Below, piece by piece: positions 26,197 to 34,169 of a stretch of 64,000 bases of DNA. Position 1 is the first letter of the stretch; each line of letters starts with the position of its first letter. The notes under the pieces were generated by a model, which worked only from the letters and a program-made list of their open reading frames with translations, was not told the origin of the DNA and did not search any database. A program made the translations under genes and the position numbers. The DNA comes from DASRWI01 sp035654655 (lineage in GTDB: Bacteria; Bacteroidota; Ignavibacteria; Ignavibacteriales; Ignavibacteriaceae), in NCBI GenBank assembly GCA_035654655.1, contig DASRWI010000026.1, positions 62,001 to 126,000 of the forward strand. The letters are read 5' to 3'.

Positions 26197-27319
26197 TTTT
26201 ATTTTATATATATCATTAGGATTAGCAGCTTATTATACATTTTTTCTAATTGTTATTTATATCGGTTTAACAAGATTAAAGAAAAAAGTAAAAAAGAAGA
26301 CTGATAGTTTTATTTCTGTTATTATTCCATTCCGTAATGAAGAGGGGAATATTCTTCAAAATTTATTAAGCATTTCTAAAAGTACCTTGAGTAATAATCA
26401 ATATGAAATTATTTATGTGAATGATTTTTCTGATGATAATTCTGTTAAATTATTAAATGAAAATAATATATGCAGAAACATTAAAGTTATAGATTTACCT
26501 GAAGAGTACAGACATTTCTCTGGTAAGAAAATTGCGTTAGAATATGGTATAAGCAAAAGTCTGGGAGACATAATTGTAACTTCTGATGCTGATTGTGAGT
26601 ATGAACCTGAATGGCTTGAAAACATTCTTCATTCTTTTGATGTAAATACAGGTTTTGTAATAGGATTAGTAGAGTATTTCCCAGGGAAAACATTCTTCAA
26701 GAAATTACAAGAAATCGAATTTTCAGGATTAGTTATAGCAGGTGCAGGACTGGCGGGAGCAGGTTATCCTATTATCTGCAATGGGGCAAATGCAGCATAT
26801 AAAAAGAATTTATTTTATTCTGTGAATGGCTTTAAGGATAAAAGAAATATTTCCTCAGGTGATGACCTTTTTATAATGCAGAAAATAAAAAAAAATACAT
26901 TCAAGCAAGTTGAAGTTTGTATTGAAGAAAATTCTATCGTAAGAACCAAATCGAATAAAACTATATCTCAATTCAATGAACAGAGAAAAAGATGGAGTGG
27001 TAAAAGTATTTATTTTTATGATAAGCAAATGGTAGGAGCCCTGAGTGGTATCTTTTTTTATTATCTAAATTATTTTATACTCTTAATTTTTAGTTTTAGC
27101 AATGTAAAATATTTATTGCTTTTAATTGGATTATGGGTATTAAAAATTATTACAGAATATATAATTTTGGTAAAGGGAAGGCGCAAACTTCATCTATCAT
27201 TTAACTTAAATTTTACTTTTCTAACCGCTGAACTACTACATATTCCTTATATAATATACTCTACCTTGATGGGGGTGTTTGGTACTTTTAAGTGGAAGAA
27301 TAGGAATTTACGTACTTAA
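26186..27319 (+). CDS. Membrane-associated glycosyltransferase family 2
   Basis: 377 residues: an N-terminal membrane helix, a GT-A domain and two or three C-terminal helices. In the catalytic part, SVIIPFRNEEGNI is the nucleotide-binding start, VTSDADCEYEPEWLE has the DxD metal motif, FSSGDDLFIM-like SSGDDLFIMQKI is the acid loop, and FNEQRKRWSG is a QxxRW motif, which suggests a processive or lipid-linked transferase. Two ATG codons (26186, 26189) could start it. It is coupled to the UPF0104 gene. The product is unknown; glycolipid or polysaccharide synthesis is likely. Confidence 0.87.
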   Translation: MMNDFILYISLGLAAYYTFFLIVIYIGLTRLKKKVKKKTDSFISVIIPFRNEEGNILQNLLSISKSTLSNNQYEIIYVNDFSDDNSVKLLNENNICRNIKVIDLPEEYRHFSGKKIALEYGISKSLGDIIVTSDADCEYEPEWLENILHSFDVNTGFVIGLVEYFPGKTFFKKLQEIEFSGLVIAGAGLAGAGYPIICNGANAAYKKNLFYSVNGFKDKRNISSGDDLFIMQKIKKNTFKQVEVCIEENSIVRTKSNKTISQFNEQRKRWSGKSIYFYDKQMVGALSGIFFYYLNYFILLIFSFSNVKYLLLLIGLWVLKIITEYIILVKGRRKLHLSFNLNFTFLTAELLHIPYIIYSTLMGVFGTFKWKNRNLRT

Positions 27320-27332
27320 AAAGTACCTTTTG
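27312..27332 (+). terminator. Weak hairpin straddling the stop codon of the GT2 gene
   Basis: A perfect 6-bp stem (GTACTT at 27312-27317 with AAGTAC at 27321-27326) with a 3-base loop is followed by CTTTTG. The stop codon TAA lies at the stem-loop junction. The stem and U-run are short, so termination would be weak. Confidence 0.3.
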
Positions 27333-27466
27333 TATAATTAACAAGCCTCTTTGTACATTATTCTATACAATAAACTTCTTAAAACATTCTTAAATCTTCA
27401 ATAATATTAAAAATGACAATGGCATGTAAATTGGTTCATTGAAGATGTAAATTATTGAGGTCAGTC

Positions 27467-28873
27467 ATGAAAAAATTATTTTTATTAACAGCAGCATTTA
27501 TAATAATATTATTGTCAGGTAATATTAATGCAAAAACACCTACAGCAGCACAAGTTGGATACTTCTATTCTGCTCTAACTCCTTATGGTAGTTGGATTGA
27601 AATAGACGCAGGAGTTGTAGCCTGGAGACCAACAATGGTAAGAAGATACTGGGAGCCTTACAGTGAAGGCAGATGGATATATACTAATTGCGGATGGTAT
27701 TGGGATTCATACGAACCATTTGGTCAAATAACCTTTCACTATGGACGCTGGCACTATGATGATTATTATGGTTGGATTTGGCTGCCAGATTATGAATGGG
27801 CACCTGCCTGGGTTGAATGGAGATATGATGATGATTATATAGGTTGGGCACCAATGTCACCTTATGGAATGTTCAGCATCAACATTGGAATTCATTACAC
27901 ATATGATTATCACGTTCCTTATCATCACTGGCATTTTGTTAACTATCGTTACTTTGATGATCCTTATGTATATAATCATTATGTACCTTCAAAAAATAAA
28001 TATAGAATATATAACAGAACTCAGGATAGAACATATTATTCTTATAGAGATGGAAGAATATATAATAACGGAATAGATATTAGAGAATTTAGAAATAGAG
28101 GCGGCAGAGATATCAGAGAAAGAAATATTGAAATGGTTAGAGACCCTCAAATTAGAAACGAAAGAGGCGGCAATAACGATAGAATAAGATCTTATATGAT
28201 ATCTAAAGATGAGATTAGGAATGAAAGAGAAAACTTTAAGGATATTAAAAGAAACGATAATAGAAAAAGCTCTTTGAGAATTGATAAAATACAACTTGGT
28301 GATAGACAGGATAGAAGTTCATTAAGAGATAATAATGGTGACAGACAAAAACTTCAGGTTAGAGAAAAAGATAATACTGTAAGAGACAGAAATAATGATA
28401 AACAAAGGATTGAAGTTAGAGATAATGACAATACTATTAAGGATAGAAACAACGACAGGCGAAAACTTGAAGTAAGGAACAGAGAACAGGAACAAAAAAA
28501 TAATTCTTATGATTTGAAAAAACGTGAAGATTATAGGAATCAGGATGTAAGAAAAAATCAGGATATCGAACTTAAAAAACGTAATAGCAACTTTGATAGA
28601 GAACAAAATAATGTTAAGGAACAGAGAAGAATAGAAGATAAAAGAAAGTTCGAAATGACTGACAGACAGCAGAATAGAAATGAAAATAAAACTCAGGTTA
28701 GAGAAGAAAGAAACAGACAAGAATTCCAGATGAAGAACGAACAAAGAAATCAAAATCGTCAGGAAGTAAAAAGACAAGAAAACAAACAACCTGAAATTAG
28801 ACAAAATAAACGCGAGGATAAGAGAGAACAAAATAATACAAGGCAGGACATTACTCGTAAAAGAGGAAGATAA
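27467..28873 (+). CDS. DUF6600-type exported protein with a charged, repetitive C-terminal tail
   Basis: ATG 27467 is preferred over a TTG four codons upstream because GAGG lies seven bases before it; the signal peptide MKKLFLLTAAFIIILLSGNI then ends near NAKT. Residues about 25-160 are very rich in Trp and Tyr (YGSWIEIDAG, WIYTNCGWYWDSYEPFGQ, YGRWHYDDYYGWIWLP, WAPAWVEWRYDDDYIGWAP), the pattern of DUF6600 and YXWGXW-repeat proteins. The remaining 300 residues are Arg/Asn/Asp/Glu/Gln-rich and low in complexity, with three 19-residue repeats. It is probably periplasmic or surface-located; function unknown. A strong terminator follows. Confidence 0.75.
   Translation: MKKLFLLTAAFIIILLSGNINAKTPTAAQVGYFYSALTPYGSWIEIDAGVVAWRPTMVRRYWEPYSEGRWIYTNCGWYWDSYEPFGQITFHYGRWHYDDYYGWIWLPDYEWAPAWVEWRYDDDYIGWAPMSPYGMFSINIGIHYTYDYHVPYHHWHFVNYRYFDDPYVYNHYVPSKNKYRIYNRTQDRTYYSYRDGRIYNNGIDIREFRNRGGRDIRERNIEMVRDPQIRNERGGNNDRIRSYMISKDEIRNERENFKDIKRNDNRKSSLRIDKIQLGDRQDRSSLRDNNGDRQKLQVREKDNTVRDRNNDKQRIEVRDNDNTIKDRNNDRRKLEVRNREQEQKNNSYDLKKREDYRNQDVRKNQDIELKKRNSNFDREQNNVKEQRRIEDKRKFEMTDRQQNRNENKTQVREERNRQEFQMKNEQRNQNRQEVKRQENKQPEIRQNKREDKREQNNTRQDITRKRGR
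28325..28495 (+). repeat. Three tandem 57-bp (19-residue) coding repeats
   Basis: Units at 28325-28381, 28382-28438 and 28439-28495 encode RDNNGDRQKLQVREKDNTV, RDRNNDKQRIEVRDNDNTI and KDRNNDRRKLEVRNREQEQ. They are clearly homologous (pattern RDxNNDxxxLxVRxxDNT) and lie within the charged tail of the DUF6600 protein. Such in-frame repeats can change in number by slippage. Confidence 0.85.
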
Positions 28874-28904
28874 AATAATTAAGTTTCTCTCTACCTCTTC
28901 TCCA

Positions 28905-28936
28905 AATCCCGACTATAAGTCGGGATTTTTTATTTT
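28905..28936 (+). terminator. Rho-independent terminator after the DUF6600 gene
   Basis: A perfect 10-bp stem (AATCCCGACT at 28905-28914 with AGTCGGGATT at 28918-28927), a 3-base loop and a following T-rich run. It lies about 30 bases after the stop and isolates this gene from the isoprenoid operon. Confidence 0.92.
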
Positions 28937-28993
28937 AAATAAGATTCTTTACTTATTTTTTAATATTTTTAAACCAATATTAATAAGTAAAAA

Positions 28994-30022
28994 ATGTCTG
29001 AAGAAACATCAAATAGGAAGAAAGATCATCTTGAATTATGTTTAACTGACAAGGTTAAATTTAAGGAAAAGACAACAGGATTTGAAAAATATGATTTTAT
29101 GCATTATGCAATAACAGAAATAGATATTAAGGCAATTGATTTTTCAACTAAATTTTTTAATAAGTGGATAAATTATCCTTTTATAATATCATCAATGACA
29201 GGGGGAGCTGAAAAAGCTGAACAAATTAACTACCAATTAGCTTCTGCTGCAAACGAGTTAAATATTCCAATAGGTGTGGGAAGTCAGAGACAATTACTGG
29301 AGAATGATAAATATTTAAGAAGTTACAAAATCATTCGTCAGCAAGCTAAGAATATTCCTGTGCTTGGTAATCTTGGGATGGCAGAAATAGTTAACGCAAA
29401 AGTGGATGATATAAAAAAACTAATTGATGTTATTGAAGCAGATGCTTTTTTAGTTCATCTTAATCCTGCACAGGAATTATTACAACCTGAAGGCAATGTA
29501 GCATTTAAGGGATTTTTAAAAAACTGCAAGAAAATTATTAATGAAATTGATATTCCTTTTATAGCTAAGGAAGTTGGAGCTGGAATATCTGAAGAGGCTG
29601 CTGAAAGATTATTGGAAATTGGTTTTCAGGGAATAGATGTTGCAGGTGCCGGTGGTACAAGCTGGAGTGGTGTTGAAATTTTAAGAAATAATAATCTTAA
29701 TTCTGATTTCTGGGATTGGGGTTTGCCTACATCGTATTGCATCAAAAAAATCAAAATGCTTAAATACGGATATAATTTTGTTTTAATAGGTTCCGGCGGT
29801 ATTAACAATGCTTTTGATATGGCTAAAGCTTTTGCATTAGGGGCAGATTACACTGCTTCTGCAAGAACTTTACTAAAAGCTGTTCATAATGGTGGAGAAA
29901 AAGAAGTTGTGGATTTAATTAAAGGGTGGTTCGAAACATTAAAGAAAATAATGTTACTTACAAATTCTAATAGTATTCAAGAGTTAAGTTCTAAAATAGT
30001 AAAAAAGGAGGAGCTCTATTGA
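28994..30022 (+). CDS. fni: Type 2 isopentenyl-diphosphate delta-isomerase
   Basis: A 342-residue FMN- and NADPH-dependent enzyme that interconverts IPP and DMAPP. Motifs: RKKDHLELCL at the N-terminus, FIISSMTGG for FMN contact, IGVGSQRQLLE, ALVHLNPAQEL-like FLVHLNPAQELLQPEG with the isoprenoid site, VKEVG-like IAKEVGAGIS, DVAGAGGTSWSGVE and a glycine-rich phosphate loop LIGSGGINNAFDMAKA. Its stop overlaps the TTG start of the prenyl synthase by four bases. Together the two genes turn C5 units into a linear prenyl diphosphate. Confidence 0.95.
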   Translation: MSEETSNRKKDHLELCLTDKVKFKEKTTGFEKYDFMHYAITEIDIKAIDFSTKFFNKWINYPFIISSMTGGAEKAEQINYQLASAANELNIPIGVGSQRQLLENDKYLRSYKIIRQQAKNIPVLGNLGMAEIVNAKVDDIKKLIDVIEADAFLVHLNPAQELLQPEGNVAFKGFLKNCKKIINEIDIPFIAKEVGAGISEEAAERLLEIGFQGIDVAGAGGTSWSGVEILRNNNLNSDFWDWGLPTSYCIKKIKMLKYGYNFVLIGSGGINNAFDMAKAFALGADYTASARTLLKAVHNGGEKEVVDLIKGWFETLKKIMLLTNSNSIQELSSKIVKKEELY

Positions 30023-31005
30023 GCGAAGTAAATCGATATCATAATATTTATGAACGACAGAGATTAATAATCGAAGAAAAGATATCTAAAGTTCTGGATG
30101 ATAAAAAACCTGATTCTCTTTATGGACCAGGAAGTTACATCTTACAAAGTGGTGGTAAAAGACTAAGACCTTTGTTAGTGCTTCTTTCAGCTAAGGCTTC
30201 AGGAGGAAAGTTAAGTCAGGTTTATAATGCAGCACTAGCTGTTGAATTGCTTCATAATTTTACTTTGGTGCACGATGATATAATGGATAATGCCGATAAA
30301 CGCAGAGGAAGGCTAACTATTCACAAGAAATATGATGTTAATACAGCTATATTAACAGGTGATAGTTTGTTATCAATAGCATACGAGCTATTATTGAAAG
30401 ATTGCAAACAAAACACTAATTTAGTTTTGTCATCGTTTAATAATAGTCTTATTGAAGTTTGTGAAGGTCAAAGTTTAGATAAGGATTTTGAACTTCGCCA
30501 GGAAATCTCAATTGATGAATATTATTTAATGATAAATAAAAAAACAGCAGCATTATTATCTATGTGCTGCAATATTGGTGCATTATTAACTGGAGCGTCA
30601 AAGCAAGTAGTTAATGCACTTTCAGCATTTGGCCAGAACATTGGGATGGCATTTCAAATTCAAGATGATATGCTTGATATTATTGGCGGTGAATCTTTTG
30701 GAAAGAAGATTGGCGGTGACCTTGTTGAAGGAAAGAAAACTTATCTATTTATAAAGGCTCTTGAAAAAGCTAAAGGTGATGACCAAAAGAAACTTAGAAA
30801 GATGATAAAAGAAAAAGGAATTAAACCAGAAGAGATTGATGAATATAAAAAGATATACGAAAAGTTAGGTATCTTGGATGATGCTAGAAATGAGATTAAG
30901 GGATTTACTAAAAAAGCTTTAAGTAAATTGAACAAGTTAGATAAAGTGGAAGACAGAAATACATTTATATGGTTGGCAGATTCTTTAATTAAAAGAAGTA
31001 AATAA
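30019..31005 (+). CDS. Trans-prenyl diphosphate synthase (polyprenyl synthetase family)
   Basis: 328 residues. The first aspartate-rich motif is HDDIMDNADKRRGR (DDxxD), the second QDDMLDIIGG, and GGKRLRPLLVLLSAKA provides the IPP-binding Lys/Arg. It condenses DMAPP or longer allylic diphosphates with IPP. Chain length (farnesyl, geranylgeranyl or longer) cannot be read safely; the residues before the first motif (LLHNFTLVHDD) include Phe and Thr and point to a short or medium product. The start is a TTG overlapping the fni stop and is preceded by a strong AAGGAGGAG ribosome binding site. Its stop overlaps the ptsH ATG. Confidence 0.92.
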   Translation: MSEVNRYHNIYERQRLIIEEKISKVLDDKKPDSLYGPGSYILQSGGKRLRPLLVLLSAKASGGKLSQVYNAALAVELLHNFTLVHDDIMDNADKRRGRLTIHKKYDVNTAILTGDSLLSIAYELLLKDCKQNTNLVLSSFNNSLIEVCEGQSLDKDFELRQEISIDEYYLMINKKTAALLSMCCNIGALLTGASKQVVNALSAFGQNIGMAFQIQDDMLDIIGGESFGKKIGGDLVEGKKTYLFIKALEKAKGDDQKKLRKMIKEKGIKPEEIDEYKKIYEKLGILDDARNEIKGFTKKALSKLNKLDKVEDRNTFIWLADSLIKRSK

Positions 31006-31271
31006 TGATAGAAAGAAAAGTAAAAATAGTTAATAAATTAGGTATGCATGTTCGTCCCGCTGCCACTATTGTTAAGTTAGCAGCTAAATATAAATGCGAG
31101 TTTTATATTTCCAAGCATGGTATGCATATAAATGGTAAAAGTATAATTGGTGTTATGACGATGGCTGCTGAAATGGGTACAGAACTTACATTATCTTTTG
31201 ATGGTGTAGATGAGGAAGAAGCAGCGGCGGAAATAATAGATTTTTTTAATAGAGGCTTTGACGAAATGTGA
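31005..31271 (+). CDS. ptsH: Phosphocarrier protein HPr
   Basis: 88 residues. The active-site His15 is in GMHVRPAAT and Ser46 in NGKSIIGVMTMAAEMG, the site phosphorylated by HPr kinase in bacteria that have it. HPr carries phosphate from enzyme I to sugar-specific EII proteins or regulatory targets. It overlaps the prenyl synthase stop by one base and the ptsI start by four. No EIIA, EIIB or EIIC gene is in the window, so the pair could serve a regulatory role; that is inference. Confidence 0.95.
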   Translation: MIERKVKIVNKLGMHVRPAATIVKLAAKYKCEFYISKHGMHINGKSIIGVMTMAAEMGTELTLSFDGVDEEEAAAEIIDFFNRGFDEM

Positions 31272-33034
31272 AAAGCTTTAAGAACATATATAGAGAGAGT
31301 ACTAATAAAATAGCAGGTATTGCAGCTGCTCCAGGGATTGTTATTGGTAAAGTTTATCTTTTTTCTAAAGAAATTTTAGAGATAAATGATGGTAAAATTG
31401 ATGATGTTGAAGAAGCTACAAAAAACCTTGAAGAGGCACTTAAGAAATCAAAAAAGGAATTAGGAAAAGTATTTTCCATTGCTAAAGAAAAAATGGAAAA
31501 GGATAGAGCCGCAATTTTTGAAGCTCAATTGATGATTCTTGAAGACCCCATTTTAATTGAGGGAATTAAAAAAAGAATTATTAAAGAAAAAAGACAGCCG
31601 GAATTTATAGTTGATGATGAAATTACAAAATTCCAGGATTTAATGAGAACGTCATTAGCTCCTTATATGAAAGAAAGAGCTAATGATATTGAAGATATAA
31701 AAAACAGGATTATCAGGAACCTTCAGAAGAAAAGATGGCAATCCAAAATCACTCCTAATGTAATTGTTGTAAGCAGCAGCTTAACTCCTGCTGATGCAAT
31801 TTTATTTTCAAGAAGTGAAGTCAAAGGATTTGTAACAGACCACGGAGGTTTAACAAGTCACGCAGCTATTATTTCACGTTCATTAAATATTCCTGCTGTC
31901 GTTGGTGCGCATAATGCTTCCGTACAAATTAAAGATGGTGACTTAATAATTGTTGATGGTTTCCATGGTTACGTTATATTTAATCCAACTGAAGAACAAT
32001 TAAACTTTTTTACACTTAAAGTTGAAAGGCTTTTAGAGCTTCAAAGGGGATTAGAAGAACTTAAAGATAAACCTGCTATTACTACAGATGGTAAAGAAGT
32101 ATCTTTATTAGCCAATGTTGATGTTTCGGGGGAAATAGATTTGGTAATAACCAATGATGCCAAAGGAATAGGTTTATATCGTAGTGAGCAAATATTAGAA
32201 GAAACTGGAGAATTTCCGAGTGAAGATGAACAGTTTAAGTTGTATTATAATTTAGCAACCAGGATTTATCCCAAATCCATTACTATAAGGGCATTTGATG
32301 TTGGTGGAGATAAAGTTAAGATATTAGATTTTAGAGAACCAAATCCTTTTCTGGGAATGAGAGGAATAAGGATTCTGCTGGAGAATAAAGGATTGTTCAA
32401 AACTCAAATAAGAGCTGTTTTAAGAGCAAGTGTAAATAAAAATATCCAATTTATGCTGCCTATGATTTCCAATCTAAATGAAATAAGAGCATCAAAAGAA
32501 TTGATTGAAGAATGCAAAAAAGAATTAAGAAAAGAAGGACTTGAATTTGACCGTCACATTAAGATTGGGGTAATGATTGAGGTACCATCTGCTGCAATTA
32601 TGGTTTATGAAATTTCTAATGAAGTTGATTTTATAAGCATAGGTACAAATGATTTAATTCAATATTTGATGGCTGTTGACAGAGGTAATGATTTAGTTTC
32701 GCATCTATATCAGGAATTTAGCCCTGTGGTAATTAGAACAATTTACCATATAGTGCAGGGGGCGAAAAAGTGTGGTAAAAAAATTAGTATTTGTGGAGAA
32801 ATGGCTGCAGATACTTTAGCAATCCCCTTATTAGTGGGACTCGGTTTGGATTCTCTCAGTATGGCACCAACAACTATACCTTATGCAAAAAGAATAATCA
32901 GAAGCTGTGAGTTCGCGAAAGTTGAAGCAATGGCTAAGGATTGTCTTGAATATCTAACTGAAAATGAAATAACTGATAGGATTGAAAAATTCTTTAAAGA
33001 TAATAATATAACCAGAACAAGGAACATAATATAG
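31268..33034 (+). CDS. ptsI: Phosphoenolpyruvate-protein phosphotransferase (enzyme I)
   Basis: 588 residues, normal for enzyme I. The N-terminal domain has the phosphorylated His198 in DHGGLTSHAAIISR. The C-terminal PEP-binding TIM barrel has IGLYRSEQILEE, FDVGGDK, PNPFLGMRGIR, the MIEVPSA segment and ISIGTNDLIQYLMAVDR, and the catalytic Cys lies in SICGEMAAD. It transfers phosphate from PEP to HPr. The GTG start overlaps ptsH. Its stop is one base before the next gene, so the whole run from fni to the sugar isomerase is one transcription unit. Confidence 0.95.
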   Translation: MKSFKNIYRESTNKIAGIAAAPGIVIGKVYLFSKEILEINDGKIDDVEEATKNLEEALKKSKKELGKVFSIAKEKMEKDRAAIFEAQLMILEDPILIEGIKKRIIKEKRQPEFIVDDEITKFQDLMRTSLAPYMKERANDIEDIKNRIIRNLQKKRWQSKITPNVIVVSSSLTPADAILFSRSEVKGFVTDHGGLTSHAAIISRSLNIPAVVGAHNASVQIKDGDLIIVDGFHGYVIFNPTEEQLNFFTLKVERLLELQRGLEELKDKPAITTDGKEVSLLANVDVSGEIDLVITNDAKGIGLYRSEQILEETGEFPSEDEQFKLYYNLATRIYPKSITIRAFDVGGDKVKILDFREPNPFLGMRGIRILLENKGLFKTQIRAVLRASVNKNIQFMLPMISNLNEIRASKELIEECKKELRKEGLEFDRHIKIGVMIEVPSAAIMVYEISNEVDFISIGTNDLIQYLMAVDRGNDLVSHLYQEFSPVVIRTIYHIVQGAKKCGKKISICGEMAADTLAIPLLVGLGLDSLSMAPTTIPYAKRIIRSCEFAKVEAMAKDCLEYLTENEITDRIEKFFKDNNITRTRNII

Positions 33035-33035
33035 A

Positions 33036-34073
33036 ATGATGATAAAAGAACTTGTTACCAAATACGATAAAAATAATCAATTTGATGTTCTAATAAATTC
33101 CTATAAACAAATTGAGTTTGTGTGGAACAATAAAATAGACATTAATTCTCTTAAGGAAAAAACATTTAAAAGCTTATTTTTTAGTGGGTTAGGTGGCTCT
33201 GCTATAAGTGCTGATTTAATATATAATTTTTTAAGAGCAGACCTTAAACTACCATTATATGTTAATAGAAATTATACACTGCCCGATTTTGTAAGCGATG
33301 ATTTTTTAATAATAATATCTTCATATTCAGGTAATACAGAAGAAACAGTTTCAGTTTTAAAAGATGCTGTAGCAAAAAAATGCAATATTGTTTGTATTAC
33401 TACCGGCGGAAAAGTTGAGCAGATAGCTGAAGAAAATGGTCTTCCTATAATTAAAGTACAACCCGGATTTCAACCGAGATATGCTTTAGGTTTAAGTTTA
33501 TTCAGCTTACTTAAATTATTACAGGAATTGAATATAATTCCTAATCACAATAAAATAGTTAATAGAACAATTGACCTTTGGAAAAGTAAAGGGGAAGAAT
33601 ATTCCAAGGAAGATAATCAAGCTCTGAAATATGCTGAAAAAATATTGGGACATATACCAATAATTTATTCTGCTGCAGATATTACATCAGCTATAGGGTA
33701 TCGCTTAAAAGGTCAATTAAATGAAAATTCAAAGAACCATGCATTTTGTAATGTAATTCCTGAAATGAATCACAATGAAATAATTGGCTGGGAAACTCAT
33801 CTGCAGAATAAATTTCCTTCCATAGTAATTAATATTATGGATCCTATTTATCATCCTCAGGTTAATAAAAGATTTGAAATAATTTCTTCTTTGATTAAAG
33901 ATAAAGGAGTGGAAGTTCTTGAGTTAGAAGGTAAGCATGAGGATTTTAAATTTCGTTTTTTGGAATTAGTTTATTTATGTGATTGGATATCATACTACCT
34001 GGCAATTCTTAAAAATATGGATCCATCCGAAATAGATTATATTCATTACTTGAAAAATGAATTATCTAAATAG
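33036..34073 (+). CDS. Bifunctional phosphoglucose/phosphomannose isomerase
   Basis: A 345-residue protein of the PGI/PMI subfamily of SIS-fold isomerases. It shows GLGGSAISADLIYNFL, the SIS signature SSYSGNTEETVSVL, the Pro-rich LGLSLFSLLKLL region and the catalytic EMNHNEIIGWE near residue 250. Relatives in archaea and some bacteria interconvert glucose 6-phosphate, mannose 6-phosphate and fructose 6-phosphate. It closes the fni-to-ptsI operon, so a link between PEP-dependent phosphorylation and hexose phosphate supply is possible. ATG codons at 33036 and 33039 could both start it. Confidence 0.9.
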   Translation: MMIKELVTKYDKNNQFDVLINSYKQIEFVWNNKIDINSLKEKTFKSLFFSGLGGSAISADLIYNFLRADLKLPLYVNRNYTLPDFVSDDFLIIISSYSGNTEETVSVLKDAVAKKCNIVCITTGGKVEQIAEENGLPIIKVQPGFQPRYALGLSLFSLLKLLQELNIIPNHNKIVNRTIDLWKSKGEEYSKEDNQALKYAEKILGHIPIIYSAADITSAIGYRLKGQLNENSKNHAFCNVIPEMNHNEIIGWETHLQNKFPSIVINIMDPIYHPQVNKRFEIISSLIKDKGVEVLELEGKHEDFKFRFLELVYLCDWISYYLAILKNMDPSEIDYIHYLKNELSK

Positions 34074-34115
34074 ATTGTTTATAGTCATACTTGTAAAAAC
34101 CACATATTAAAGTAC

Positions 34116-34144
34116 TTGATATATCAATTTTATGAATTTATTTT
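34116..34144 (+). promoter_or_regulatory. Candidate sigma-70-type promoter for the 34-45 kb operon
   Basis: TTGATA (34116-34121) and TATTTT (34139-34144) are separated by exactly 17 bases and end 25 bases before the first ATG of the operon. The -35 part is also half of a perfect 12-bp palindrome, TTGATATATCAA (34116-34127), which might be an operator. AT-rich sequence makes chance matches common. Confidence 0.3.
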
Positions 34145-34169
34145 ATTGATAAATTGAATATTATACTAA

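Noticed and set aside
28322..28831. 169-codon open frame on the minus strand opposite the DUF6600 tail
   Set aside because: It is the antisense reading of a purine-rich repetitive coding region; a stop-poor, Phe/Ile/Ser-rich product without start signal or family resemblance is expected by composition.
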